From NCBI GenBank assembly GCA_029959325.1, contig JASCPF010000010.1, forward strand, positions 1 through 64,000: a stretch of 64,000 nucleotides of DNA. The letters run 5' to 3'. Of this stretch, positions 7,022 to 15,421 are shown in pieces. The DNA comes from Microbacteriaceae bacterium PS02068. GTDB taxonomy: Bacteria; Actinomycetota; Actinomycetes; Actinomycetales; Microbacteriaceae. The notes below the pieces were generated by a model, which was given only the letters and a program-made list of their open reading frames with translations, did not search any database and was not told the DNA's origin. Within the stretch, counting starts at the first letter, position 1, and every line of letters begins with the position of its first letter. Position numbers and translations under genes: made by a program.

Positions 7022-10013
7022 AGAACAGCTTCTCGAAGTCGCGGCGTGCGCGGCGGGCTGTGCGCAGCCACTCCTCTTCGACGAGCGTGGCCGAGCGGGG
7101 CGGATACTCGAGAAGCCGTCCGATTCCGTCGAGTTTGCCGCGGTCGGTGGGCAGGACGTCGCTCGTATCGCCCGACAGCAGGGTGTTGGCGGATCGCAGG
7201 CGGCTGGCGAGGCGCCACGACTGTTCGAGGCGCTCGGCCGCGGCATCCGGAACCAGACCGGCGGCGCGCGCTGCCTCGAGCGCACCGAGCGTCGAGGTGG
7301 TGCGCATGTCCGGGATCTTGTGCGCGTGCTCGTGCTGCAGAAGCTGCACGAGCCACTCGACGTCGCTGAGGCCGCCGGGCCCGAGTTTCAGGTGGCGGCT
7401 GCGGTCGATCCCCTGCGGCAGACGCTCGTTCTCGACCCGCGCCTTGATGCGCTTGATCTCGCGCAGGTCTTGCACGGCGACGTGGCCCGGATAGCGGACG
7501 TCATCGGCGAGGGCCATGAACCGCTGCACCAGCTTGACGCTGCCGGCGACGCCCCGCGCGCGCAGCAGCGCCTGCGCCTCCCACGAGAGCGACCAGCGGC
7601 GGTAGTACTCCGCGTACGAGTCCAGCGACCGCACAAGCGGGCCGTTGCGTCCCTCGGGGCGCAGATCGGCATCGAGATCGAACGGCACGCGCTGGTCTTC
7701 GGAATAGGTGCGCAGGCCCGCGACCAGGCGCAGCGCGAGCTCGTGCGCCCGCTGTGGGTCGAGCCCGTTCGGCTCGTACACGTAGAGCACGTCGGCATCC
7801 GACCCGAATCCGAGTTCGCCGCCGCCGAACCGACCCATCGCGATGACCGAGAAGTCGAGGGCCGCATCTTCGGGCGGAACGACCTCACGGCGCACGGCGC
7901 GCAACGTCGCCTGGATCGTCACCTCGCTGACCGTGGTGAGCCCGTCGGCGAGCTCGTCGATCGTCAGGGTACCGAGAACCGAACCGAAAGCCAGCCGCAG
8001 GAGTTCGCGGCGCCGCAGGGCGCGCACCGCGCCCATCGCCTCGGCGATCGTCTCGTGCCGCGTCTGGATCGCCCGTGCCTCCTGTTGCAGAGCGTGGCCG
8101 CCGCGCGGGCGCAGCTGCTCTTCGACGTCGAGCCAGGCGACCGACTCGGGGATCCACTCCATCAGCTCCCCGATGTAGCGCGACCCCGAGAGCACCCGGG
8201 TCAGGCGCTCCGCCGCCCCCGACGAGTCGCGCAGCATCCGCTGGAACCACGGCGTGTTGCCGAGGCGCTCGCTCACCCGGCGGAACGCGAGCAGCCCATA
8301 GTCCGGGTCGACACCATCGGCGAACCAGCGGATCATGACCGGCATGAGGTGGCGCTGAATCGTCGCCTTGCGACTCAATCCGCCCGTCAGCGCGCCGATG
8401 TGGCGCAGGGCTCCGGCCGGGTCGCGGAAGCCGATCGCCGAGAGCCGGTCGTGCGCCTGGCTCGTGGAGAGCTGCTGCTCCTCGGCCGGAAGCGCCGCAA
8501 CTGCCGAGAGCAGCGGGCGGTAGAAGAGTCGCACGTGGATCTCGCGCACCTCGCGCTTGATCCCCTCCCACAGCCCCCACACGGCCGGCCCATCCGCGGC
8601 CAGCCGCGACGCGCGCGCCATGATGCGCAACCCGTCCGGCGACTGCGGCATGAGATGCGTGCGACGCAGATCGCGCAGTTGCGCTCGATGCTCGAGCACG
8701 CGGAGCATCCGGTAGTCGCGAGCGAAGGCGGCGGCATCGGTGCGGCCGATATACCCCTCGCCGACGAGAGACTCCAGAGCGTCGAGCGTGCCCCGCTGGC
8801 GGATGCGGTCGTCGGTGAGACCGTGCACGAGCTGCAGCAGCTGCACCGTGAACTCGATGTCTCGGATGCCACCCGGCCCGAGCTTGAGCTGATAGGGCAC
8901 CTCGGCGGCGGGAATATAGTCGGTCACCCGCTCGCGCATGCGCTGCACGCTGTCGACGAAATTCTCGCGCGCTGCACTGGTCCAGATCTTCGGCTGCACC
9001 GCCGCGACGTATGCCTCTCCGAGCATGCGATCTCCGGCGAGCGGGCGAGCCTTGAGCAGAGCTTGGAACTCCCAGCTCTTCGCCCACCGGTCGTAGTACG
9101 ACAGATGAGAGGCGAGGCTGCGGACAAGCGCTCCCTGCTTGCCTTCGGGGCGGAGGTTGGCATCGACCTCCCACAGCGGCGGCTCGATCTCGATGGAGGA
9201 GATCCCGCGCATCGTCTGCACCGCGAGGCGCGTGGCGATGTCGATCACGCGACTCTCGCCGACCGCTTCGGTGACCTCGTCAGAAGCGCCGCCGACGAAG
9301 ATGACGTCGACGTCGCTGACATAGTTGAGTTCGCGCGCGCCGGTCTTGCCCATGCCGATGATGGCGAGGTGCGTGCCCGCGACCTGATCGCGCGGAAAGA
9401 GCCCCGCACCGGCGACTCCCCCGGCCACGCGTGTGCGTGCCACGCAGAGGGATGCCTCGAGCGCGGCGCCCGCCGCGTCGGCAAGAGCGGCCGCGACCGG
9501 CGCGAGCACCTCGACCGGATCGACTGCGCCGAGGTCGTAGACCGCGATGCGGGCGAGGAGACGGCGGTAGCGCACGCGAAGCGCGACCCACGCGCTCTCG
9601 TCGCCTGCCGACGCGAAACCCTCGGCATCCGCCCCCACAGCATCGCGCAGTTCCGCGACGAGTTCCTCGGCTGACGGCAGATGACCTCCCGGCCCGGGAA
9701 CGTGGGCGAGTTCACCAGGGTGGCGCAGGTAGAACTCGCCGAAACCCAGCGATGCGCCGAGCAGCAGCCACAGTGTCGGCCCGATGCGTCGCACCGCCGC
9801 CGCGACAGCCGCGTTGTCGCGTCGCGCGACGCGGGCGAGCGCCGCGAGCGCGCCGTCGGGGTCGGCCGCCGCGTCAGCCCCTGCGAGGAGTTCCTCCCGC
9901 GGCATGCCGAGAACCTCGGCGAGCTCGGTCAACAGTTCGTCGGCCTCGCCGATCTCTCCGAAGCCGTCCCGCGCCAGCGCGGTCCGGGCGGACGTGCGCT
10001 CGAGCCCCGACAT
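7014..10013 (-). CDS. glnE: Bifunctional glutamine synthetase adenylyltransferase / adenylyl-removing enzyme
   Basis: A 999-residue protein with two nucleotidyltransferase halves, as in GlnE. The first has IGMGKTGARELNYVSDVDVIF (removal domain) and the second has MGRFGGGELGFGSDADVLYV (transfer domain); each is followed by an all-alpha GlnD-like helical domain containing the conserved KLGPGGIRDIEF and KLGPGGLSDVEWLVQ. It adenylylates Tyr402 of the GlnA encoded upstream. The ATG at 10013 is chosen because it lies 5 bp after the glnA2 stop; a longer form would overlap glnA2 by 60 bp. The order glnA2-glnE on one strand opposite glnA is the classic actinobacterial arrangement. Confidence 0.96.
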   Translation of the reverse strand: MSGLERTSARTALARDGFGEIGEADELLTELAEVLGMPREELLAGADAAADPDGALAALARVARRDNAAVAAAVRRIGPTLWLLLGASLGFGEFYLRHPGELAHVPGPGGHLPSAEELVAELRDAVGADAEGFASAGDESAWVALRVRYRRLLARIAVYDLGAVDPVEVLAPVAAALADAAGAALEASLCVARTRVAGGVAGAGLFPRDQVAGTHLAIIGMGKTGARELNYVSDVDVIFVGGASDEVTEAVGESRVIDIATRLAVQTMRGISSIEIEPPLWEVDANLRPEGKQGALVRSLASHLSYYDRWAKSWEFQALLKARPLAGDRMLGEAYVAAVQPKIWTSAARENFVDSVQRMRERVTDYIPAAEVPYQLKLGPGGIRDIEFTVQLLQLVHGLTDDRIRQRGTLDALESLVGEGYIGRTDAAAFARDYRMLRVLEHRAQLRDLRRTHLMPQSPDGLRIMARASRLAADGPAVWGLWEGIKREVREIHVRLFYRPLLSAVAALPAEEQQLSTSQAHDRLSAIGFRDPAGALRHIGALTGGLSRKATIQRHLMPVMIRWFADGVDPDYGLLAFRRVSERLGNTPWFQRMLRDSSGAAERLTRVLSGSRYIGELMEWIPESVAWLDVEEQLRPRGGHALQQEARAIQTRHETIAEAMGAVRALRRRELLRLAFGSVLGTLTIDELADGLTTVSEVTIQATLRAVRREVVPPEDAALDFSVIAMGRFGGGELGFGSDADVLYVYEPNGLDPQRAHELALRLVAGLRTYSEDQRVPFDLDADLRPEGRNGPLVRSLDSYAEYYRRWSLSWEAQALLRARGVAGSVKLVQRFMALADDVRYPGHVAVQDLREIKRIKARVENERLPQGIDRSRHLKLGPGGLSDVEWLVQLLQHEHAHKIPDMRTTSTLGALEAARAAGLVPDAAAERLEQSWRLASRLRSANTLLSGDTSDVLPTDRGKLDGIGRLLEYPPRSATLVEEEWLRTARRARRDFEKLFYG

Positions 10014-10018
10014 GAGCT

Positions 10019-11356
10019 CTAGAGCATCTCGAGGTTGCTCTTCAGCTCGAAGGGCGTCACCTGCGAGCGGTACTCCTGCCATTCCTTGCGCTTGTTGAGC
10101 AGGACGTAGTTGAACACCTGCTCACCGAGCGTCTCGGCGACGAGTTCCGACTCTTCCATGTACTCGAGCGCGTGGTCGAGGCTTGCCGGAAGCTGCGCAT
10201 AGCCGAGCGCTCGGCGCTCGGCATCCGTCAGCGACCACACGTTGTCCTCCGCCTCGGGCGGCAGCTCATAACCCTCTTCGATGCCCTTGAGACCCGCGGC
10301 CAGCATGAGCGCGAACGACAGATAGGGATTCGCCGCCGAGTCGAGAGCGCGGTACTCGACACGGGTCGACTGACCCTTGTTGGGCTTGTACATCGGCACG
10401 CGGACGAGCGCCGAGCGATTGTTGTGACCCCAGCAGATGAAGCTGGGCGCCTCGTCGCCGCCCCAGAGGCGCTTGTACGAGTTGACGAACTGGTTCGTGA
10501 CGGCGGCGATCTCGTTGGCGTGCGTCAGCAGGCCCGCGATGAACTGCCGCCCCGTCTTGGAGAGCTGATACTGCGCGCCCTCTTCGTAGAAGGCGTTCCG
10601 GTCGCCCTCGAACAGCGACATGTGCGTGTGCATCCCACTGCCGGGCTTGCCCGACAGCGGCTTCGGCATGAACGTGGCGTAGACGCCCTGCTCGATCGCG
10701 ACCTCTTTGACGACGGTGCGGAAGGTCATGATGTTGTCGGCGGTCGCCAGCGCGTCGGCGTAACGCAGGTCGATCTCGTTCTGGCCAGGGCCACCCTCGT
10801 GGTGGCTGTACTCGACCGAGATGCCGAGGTCTTCGAGCATCCGTACGCTGCGGCGTCGGAAATCGTGCGCCGTGCCGCCGGGGACGTTGTCGAAGTAGCC
10901 CGCGGAGTCCACGGGCTCAGGTCCGTCGGGTCCGAAGGACGACGACTTCAGCAGGTAGAACTCGATCTCGGGGTGCGTGTAGAAGGTGAACCCGGCATCG
11001 GCGGCCTTCGCGAGAGTGCGCTTGAGGACGTGGCGCGGGTCGGACACGGCGGGCTGCCCGTCGGGTGTCGTGATGTCGCAGAACATCCGCGCCGTCGGGT
11101 CGATCTCGCCGCGCCACGGAAGGGTCTGGAAGGTCGTCGGATCGGGATGCGCGAGCAGATCCGACTCGTAGGTGCGCGTCAGTCCTTCGATGGCCGAGCC
11201 GTCGAAGCCGAGACCCTCGGCGAATGCACCCTCGACCTCAGCCGGCGCGATCGCGACGGATTTCAGGGTGCCGATCACGTCGGTGAACCAGAGCCGCACG
11301 AACTTCACGCCCCGCTCTTCGATCGTGCGCAGTACGAAGTCCCGCTGCTTGTCCAT
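10019..11356 (-). CDS. glnA2: Glutamine synthetase type I, GlnA2-like (no adenylylation Tyr)
   Basis: A 445-residue GS-I protein with FDGSAIEGL, the EIEFYLL metal ligands, KPLSGKPGSGMHTH and NRSALVRVP. At the place where GlnA has DLYELPPEE this protein has NVWSLTDAER, so the target Tyr is absent and GlnE is not expected to control it. The 25-residue insertion typical of GS-I-beta is also reduced (445 against 474 aa), matching GS-I-alpha/GlnA2. The ATG at 11356 has GAGAGGAC about 6 nt upstream, and a minus-strand TAGTCT (11405-11410) is a plausible -10 giving a leader of about 40 nt. The gene is probably co-transcribed with glnE and the downstream membrane-protein gene. Confidence 0.95.
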   Translation of the reverse strand: MDKQRDFVLRTIEERGVKFVRLWFTDVIGTLKSVAIAPAEVEGAFAEGLGFDGSAIEGLTRTYESDLLAHPDPTTFQTLPWRGEIDPTARMFCDITTPDGQPAVSDPRHVLKRTLAKAADAGFTFYTHPEIEFYLLKSSSFGPDGPEPVDSAGYFDNVPGGTAHDFRRRSVRMLEDLGISVEYSHHEGGPGQNEIDLRYADALATADNIMTFRTVVKEVAIEQGVYATFMPKPLSGKPGSGMHTHMSLFEGDRNAFYEEGAQYQLSKTGRQFIAGLLTHANEIAAVTNQFVNSYKRLWGGDEAPSFICWGHNNRSALVRVPMYKPNKGQSTRVEYRALDSAANPYLSFALMLAAGLKGIEEGYELPPEAEDNVWSLTDAERRALGYAQLPASLDHALEYMEESELVAETLGEQVFNYVLLNKRKEWQEYRSQVTPFELKSNLEML

Positions 11357-11404
11357 CGCGTCCTCTCACACTCGGCGCCGAGATGCGGCGTCGACTCGAA
11401 GGCC

Positions 11405-11410
11405 AGACTA
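11405..11410 (-). promoter_or_regulatory. Candidate -10 for the glnA2-glnE operon
   Basis: Minus-strand TAGTCT about 48 nt before the glnA2 ATG. Unlike many neighbours it has room for a leader with a Shine-Dalgarno sequence. Confidence 0.45.
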
Positions 11411-11453
11411 TCGGCCCGGTGTCCCGCGGTCGGTCACGACGTGCGACCGACCG

Positions 11454-11639
11454 TCACTCCTCTTCGGCAGCGTCTTCTTCGGCCCACGCGCGCGAGCGCT
11501 CGGCGAGCAGCTGCGGCGCGTTCGCCGCCTCTTCCTCGGTGTCGAACGGACCCGCACGATCGATCGCGGGCGACTCGAAGCCGCGCTCCACCGCGCCGGT
11601 GGTGAGGTTGTACCAGTACTTGTCTTCGCCGGAGGACAT
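11454..11639 (-). CDS. Small SPOR-like cytosolic protein
   Basis: A 61-residue acidic protein beginning MSSGEDKYWYNLTTGAVERG. The pattern KYWYN-x-TG-x-VE-x(8-12)-GPF-x-T-x-EEA is found in many short actinobacterial proteins annotated as SPOR-domain proteins. The function is unknown; full SPOR domains bind denuded peptidoglycan, but this protein has no signal peptide. The start at 11639 is supported by AAGGAG on the minus strand 6 nt upstream; an alternative ATG 5 codons earlier contains that site. It lies upstream of glnA2 on the same strand. Confidence 0.8.
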   Translation of the reverse strand: MSSGEDKYWYNLTTGAVERGFESPAIDRAGPFDTEEEAANAPQLLAERSRAWAEEDAAEEE

Positions 11640-11696
11640 CGCGGCTCCTTCCATGGTGCTCGTTCTGATCCTAACGAGACGCGGCGGCGACCTGGA

Positions 11697-11702
11697 TAGG
11701 CT
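11697..11702 (+). promoter_or_regulatory. -10 element of a leaderless transcript (ppgK)
   Basis: TAGGCT followed by 6 nt and then ATG at 11709, with no Shine-Dalgarno sequence. Confidence 0.65.
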
Positions 11703-11708
11703 GGACGC

Positions 11709-12494
11709 ATGACGACGAAGGCGACCCGTGCGGTCGGAGTGGACATCGGTGGCACGGGGATCAAGGGCGCACTCGTCGATCTCGACGCGGGAGAGCTGCT
11801 CAGCGGCCGCGTCAAAGTGGCGACACCCGCGGGCGCCGAGCCCGCCGACGTTCTACGCGCGGTGCAGAGCGTTCTCGAGACGCTCGATGTCACCGACTCG
11901 GACATCCCGCTCGGCGTGGCGTTCCCCGCCATCGTGAAGCACGGCCGCACGATGTCGGCGGCGAACGTCGCCGACACATGGATCGGGTTCGAGGCGGAGA
12001 AGTTCTTCGAGGACGGGCTCGGCCGCGAGATCCACTTCGCGAACGACGCGGATGTCGCCGGTATCGCGGAAGCGCGCTACGGCGCCGCGCGCGGCGTCGA
12101 CGGCCTCGTGCTGCTGACGACCCTCGGCACCGGCATCGGCACGGCCTTCCTGCACGACGGCGTGCTCGTCCCCAACTCCGAACTCGGCCACTTGCAGCGA
12201 GCGAACAAGTCGGGTGACTTCGAGCGGTGGGCGGCGTACTCCGCGGTCGAGCGCGAGCAGCTCAGTTGGTCGAAATGGGCCAAGCGACTGCAGGAGTACT
12301 ACAGCCACCTCGAGTTCCTGCTGAGCCCCGACCTGTTCATCGTCGGCGGCGGGGTCTCGAAGCATGCCGACGAGTTCCTGCCGCTGCTGAAGCTATCCAC
12401 CCCGATCGTGCCCGCCGTGCATCGCAACAACGCGGGCATCATCGGTGCGGCCGCGCTCGGGCTCGCGCACGAGGCGGGCGTTGCTCTGCGGTAG
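11709..12494 (+). CDS. ppgK: Polyphosphate glucokinase
   Basis: A 261-residue ROK-family kinase that phosphorylates glucose with polyphosphate (and usually ATP). Visible are the phosphate-binding GVDIGGTGIKGALVD at the N-terminus, FANDADVAGIAEARYGAARG, the second glycine-rich loop TLGTGIGTAFLHDG and NSELGHL, which is characteristic of PPGK. Length matches the family. The leaderless TAGGCT-N6-ATG arrangement fixes the start. It is divergent from the SPOR-like gene and convergent with the RNase P RNA gene. Confidence 0.93.
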   Translation: MTTKATRAVGVDIGGTGIKGALVDLDAGELLSGRVKVATPAGAEPADVLRAVQSVLETLDVTDSDIPLGVAFPAIVKHGRTMSAANVADTWIGFEAEKFFEDGLGREIHFANDADVAGIAEARYGAARGVDGLVLLTTLGTGIGTAFLHDGVLVPNSELGHLQRANKSGDFERWAAYSAVEREQLSWSKWAKRLQEYYSHLEFLLSPDLFIVGGGVSKHADEFLPLLKLSTPIVPAVHRNNAGIIGAAALGLAHEAGVALR

Positions 12495-12514
12495 GTCGGA
12501 CGTCGGGCGGGGCG

Positions 12515-12894
12515 AATGGGTCGGCCTGTACGCCGGGTTCTGTCCGGGCCACCCCCGCTCGGAAGCGGGGGTGGCCGTGGACGGCCATCTCTCTCGGCGA
12601 CGCGTTGCCGCGCCGCTCTAGCGGTCTACCCGGGGACTCGGCGGGCCGCGTCAACATCCCCTGTCTGACCTTGCTCCGGGCGAGGTTTGCCGTGCGGATC
12701 GTGTCACCACGATCCCGGTGGTCTCTTACACCACCCTTTCACCCTTACCTCGTCATGGACGAGGCGGTCTGCTCTCTGTGGCACTGTCTCGCGGATCGCT
12801 CCGGGTGGGTGTTACCCACCGCCCTGCCCTGTGGAGCCCGGACGTTCCTCGGTGCGGATCTCTCCGCCACGTGACCGTCCAGCCGACCCATTCG
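12515..12894 (-). ncRNA. rnpB: RNase P RNA (bacterial type A)
   Basis: On the minus strand the RNA begins near GGGTCGGCTGGACGG and contains the universally conserved GAGGAACGTCCGGGCTCCAC, then ACAGGGCAGG, the GGGTGAAAGGGTG region and GTAAGAGACCACC; the 3' end has ACAGAACCCGGCGTACAGGC followed by CGACC, pairing with the 5' end. At about 380 nt it has the length of actinobacterial type A RNase P RNA. Ends are set by the terminal complementarity (CGAATGGGTCGGC at the 3' side and its complement at 12882-12894) and may be off by a few bases. It is the catalytic RNA that matures tRNA 5' ends. Most of the 495 bp between ppgK and the surface-protein gene is this RNA. Confidence 0.96.
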
Positions 12895-12901
12895 CCCGTC
12901 G

Positions 12902-12907
12902 AGTCTA
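12902..12907 (-). promoter_or_regulatory. -10 element of rnpB
   Basis: Minus-strand TAGACT lies about 7 nt before the predicted 5' end of the RNase P RNA, the spacing expected for a transcription start. Confidence 0.6.
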
Positions 12908-12989
12908 CGTCGCCTGCGGCGATGGTGTGCTACGGTGGCGCTACGAGGCCCGGCTGGGGGGTTGGGCTCGTGTGCCTGGGGGGGCAATC

Positions 12990-13679
12990 ATGAACAGAGC
13001 AGTACTTTCGTTCGCCTGCGCCGTTGTGCTGACGCTGGGATCCGGTGGAGCTGCGATGGCAGCCGCTGAGCCGGGTGACCCGGGGAGTTACGCGCCGCCG
13101 CCGCCGCCGCCGACGCCGAGTCTGGTGGGATCGTCGGTCGATGTGGCCTGCGTGCGCGACGTTCCGACGATCGCGTATCACGTCGTCGTGAGCGACCCGG
13201 GTAGCCTCACGGGAAGCGGCACCGCGGTGCTCGTCCTCAGCGATGGCGTCAACCGCGTCGACGTGACGCTGGGCGATGTGCGTTCGGGATCTCTCGACGG
13301 CACGGTCCTGTGGCCGGGAGCCTCGGTGGACGCGAACGGCGAAGCGAACGGCTGGCCTGGCTGGGTGTTCCGCGATGGAGCATGGTCAGAGACCGACGGG
13401 AACTACGCCTGGACGCGCGGAGCCATCTCGGCGACGATCCGGGTCAACCCGGAGATCCAGGTCGCGCTGTCGTATCCACCGGCAACGTCGGCCTGCGTGT
13501 CGCCGAAGGTCGGGGGCACGCTGGTGTCGGCGGGCTACCGACCTCTCGTCTCGGCGGAGAGCACGTCGCTCGCGGCCACGGGCGGTCAGGTCGGTGTCGT
13601 CGCAGCGATCTCGGCGGCTGCCGTCGGTGCCGTTGCTCTCGGTGGCGTCGTGCTCGTTGCACGCCGTCGTCGTGTCTGA
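12990..13679 (+). CDS. Secreted surface protein with sortase-E-type LAATG sorting signal
   Basis: A 229-residue protein with an N-terminal signal peptide (MNRAVLSFACAVVLTLGSGG to an AAMAAAEP cleavage region), a short poly-Pro stretch and an extracytoplasmic domain of about 150 residues with few cysteines. The C-terminal sorting signal is LAATGG, then a hydrophobic helix and RRRR. LAxTG is the motif recognised by class E sortases of high-GC Gram-positives, so cell-wall attachment is predicted. The ATG at 12990 gives a clean signal peptide and has a run of G about 6 nt upstream. A longer in-frame start would lie inside the RNase P RNA and is rejected. Ligand and function are unknown. The next gene overlaps by 8 nt. 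Confidence 0.82.
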   Translation: MNRAVLSFACAVVLTLGSGGAAMAAAEPGDPGSYAPPPPPPTPSLVGSSVDVACVRDVPTIAYHVVVSDPGSLTGSGTAVLVLSDGVNRVDVTLGDVRSGSLDGTVLWPGASVDANGEANGWPGWVFRDGAWSETDGNYAWTRGAISATIRVNPEIQVALSYPPATSACVSPKVGGTLVSAGYRPLVSAESTSLAATGGQVGVVAAISAAAVGAVALGGVVLVARRRRV

Positions 13680-15420
13680 GACTCGAACCCCACGCACACG
13701 CCACCCGATTCGACTTCGTACGCTCCTGCTGTGGTGCGCCGCCGCGCTGCTCCTTTTGGCGATCGCGTACGCCTGGATGGGCTTTCGGGTCGGCGCGGCG
13801 CTGGGACATCTCCAATCGGCTCGTGACGACGCTGAACGGGCTGTCGCTGCGGCCTCCGCGGGTGATCGGGACAGTCTCGCCGACGGGGCACGCGCGCTGT
13901 CAGACGAGCTCACCGCGGCTCAGGAGGCCAGCGACGACCCGACGTGGGCGGTCGCGATGCTGGCTCCGGTGATCGGGCGCGACCTCGATGCCGTCCGCAC
14001 CCTCGCGCAGGCGCTCGGCCCCGCAGCCGCGACGTCAGAGCCGCTGGTGGGTGCGCTGCGCAGCGGCACAGTCGATGTGGCCGGCGCCACCAAGAGTCTC
14101 GGCGCGCTTGCCGAACGGGTCGCACGCGCTCACGATGCCCTCGCCGAGGTCGACACCGCGCCGCTGCTCAGCCCGGTCGCCGATGCGGTGGAGCGAACGC
14201 GCACCCTCTTGAACGAAGCACAGCCCACGTTGAGCGCCGCTGCGGCTCTCGCTCCACTGGGCGACGTCGTCGGCGGTGCGGGGCCGACACGGATCCTGGT
14301 CATGCTGCAGAACAACGCAGAGCTTCGCACCGGCGGAGGCATCACCGGGGCGTACCTCCAGATCACCGCGGCAGACGGCACCTACAGCCTCGATGCGCAG
14401 AGCTCGTCCGGCGACTTCACCCCGCGAATGACACCCATCGTCGACACCCCCGCAGCCCTGACGACGCTCTACGGCGACGTCGTGGGTCGCTTCGCGCAGA
14501 ATGCGTCCATGCCCGCTGACTTCGCGACCACAGCGCGGCTCGCGTCGGCATGGTGGCAGGAACGCGGCGGCGCGGCCCCTGATCTCGTCGTCTCTGTCGA
14601 TCCTGTCATCCTCGTCGCGGCACTTCGTATCACCGGACCGATCGCTCTCGCAGATGGATCGATGCTGACGGCAGACGACGCGATCACACGCCTACTCGTC
14701 GAGCCCTACTACACGCTTGACGCGGATGGGCAGACGGCGCTCATGCAGGATGCCGCGGCGCGCGTCTTCGCCCACCTCACGGCAACCCCGCCCGACCCAT
14801 TCGCCTGGGCGGCAGCGCTGGCGGAGCCGGTGATGGCGGGACGGATCTCGGCGTGGTCCGCAGACCCGACAACGGAGGCCGCACTGTCCTCCGGCCCGCT
14901 CGGCGGCCCAGGGGCGCGTCTGGAGGCAGCGGGGCCCGATGGCTATGGACTATGGCTCAACGACGGCACCGGAGGCAAGATGGGCGGATTCCTCGACCTC
15001 GCCGTCGCGATCGAGACATCCCAGTGTCGGGCCGATGGCCGCGCCGATGTGCTCGTGCGGTTGACGATGACCAGCACGGCACCGCAGGACGCGGGGTCGG
15101 TGCTGCCGGGCGACGTCACCGGCCGAGGCATGTACGGAACGGGGATCGGAGACATCGGCACGAGCGTCGCGATCGCCGCCCCGGCGGGAACCTTCCTGTC
15201 GTCGGTGACGAAGGAAGGATCGCCGGCTCGCGTGGCGCAAGCCGTCGAAGACGGCCGGCCGACGACCCTGCTCCGCGTCAATCTGTCTCCCGGCGAAGTC
15301 AACGTCGTCGACTTCCGCTTCGTCACGGCGCAGCCGGAACACGCGATGCCGGTTCTCGTCCATACGCCGATGCTGAGCGAACCGCGCATCGCCGAGACGA
15401 CCACACTCGCGTGCGGCTGA
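13672..15420 (+). CDS. DUF4012 membrane-anchored extracytoplasmic protein
   Basis: A 582-residue protein with a basic N-terminus, one transmembrane helix (about residues 17-38), a helical stalk (about 45-190) and a large extracytoplasmic domain containing RILVMLQNNAELRTGGG and the long GSxL/DxxF-type blocks typical of DUF4012. Its function is unknown; the family is envelope-associated in actinobacteria. The GTG at 13672 overlaps the stop of the LAATG surface-protein gene by 8 nt and gives the membrane helix at the expected position. Earlier in-frame starts lie in the surface-protein gene. The tight coupling suggests that the two products act together at the cell surface. Confidence 0.85.
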   Translation: MSETRTPRTRHPIRLRTLLLWCAAALLLLAIAYAWMGFRVGAALGHLQSARDDAERAVAAASAGDRDSLADGARALSDELTAAQEASDDPTWAVAMLAPVIGRDLDAVRTLAQALGPAAATSEPLVGALRSGTVDVAGATKSLGALAERVARAHDALAEVDTAPLLSPVADAVERTRTLLNEAQPTLSAAAALAPLGDVVGGAGPTRILVMLQNNAELRTGGGITGAYLQITAADGTYSLDAQSSSGDFTPRMTPIVDTPAALTTLYGDVVGRFAQNASMPADFATTARLASAWWQERGGAAPDLVVSVDPVILVAALRITGPIALADGSMLTADDAITRLLVEPYYTLDADGQTALMQDAAARVFAHLTATPPDPFAWAAALAEPVMAGRISAWSADPTTEAALSSGPLGGPGARLEAAGPDGYGLWLNDGTGGKMGGFLDLAVAIETSQCRADGRADVLVRLTMTSTAPQDAGSVLPGDVTGRGMYGTGIGDIGTSVAIAAPAGTFLSSVTKEGSPARVAQAVEDGRPTTLLRVNLSPGEVNVVDFRFVTAQPEHAMPVLVHTPMLSEPRIAETTTLACG

Positions 15421-15421
15421 C

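Noticed and set aside
6846-9674. A 942-codon plus-strand frame opposite glnE
   Set aside because: The product is Arg/Ala/Glu-rich without motifs, while glnE on the other strand has both nucleotidyltransferase signatures.
12687-12989. An N-terminal extension of the LAATG surface protein
   Set aside because: It lies inside the RNase P RNA gene (opposite strand). The signal peptide begins at 12990.
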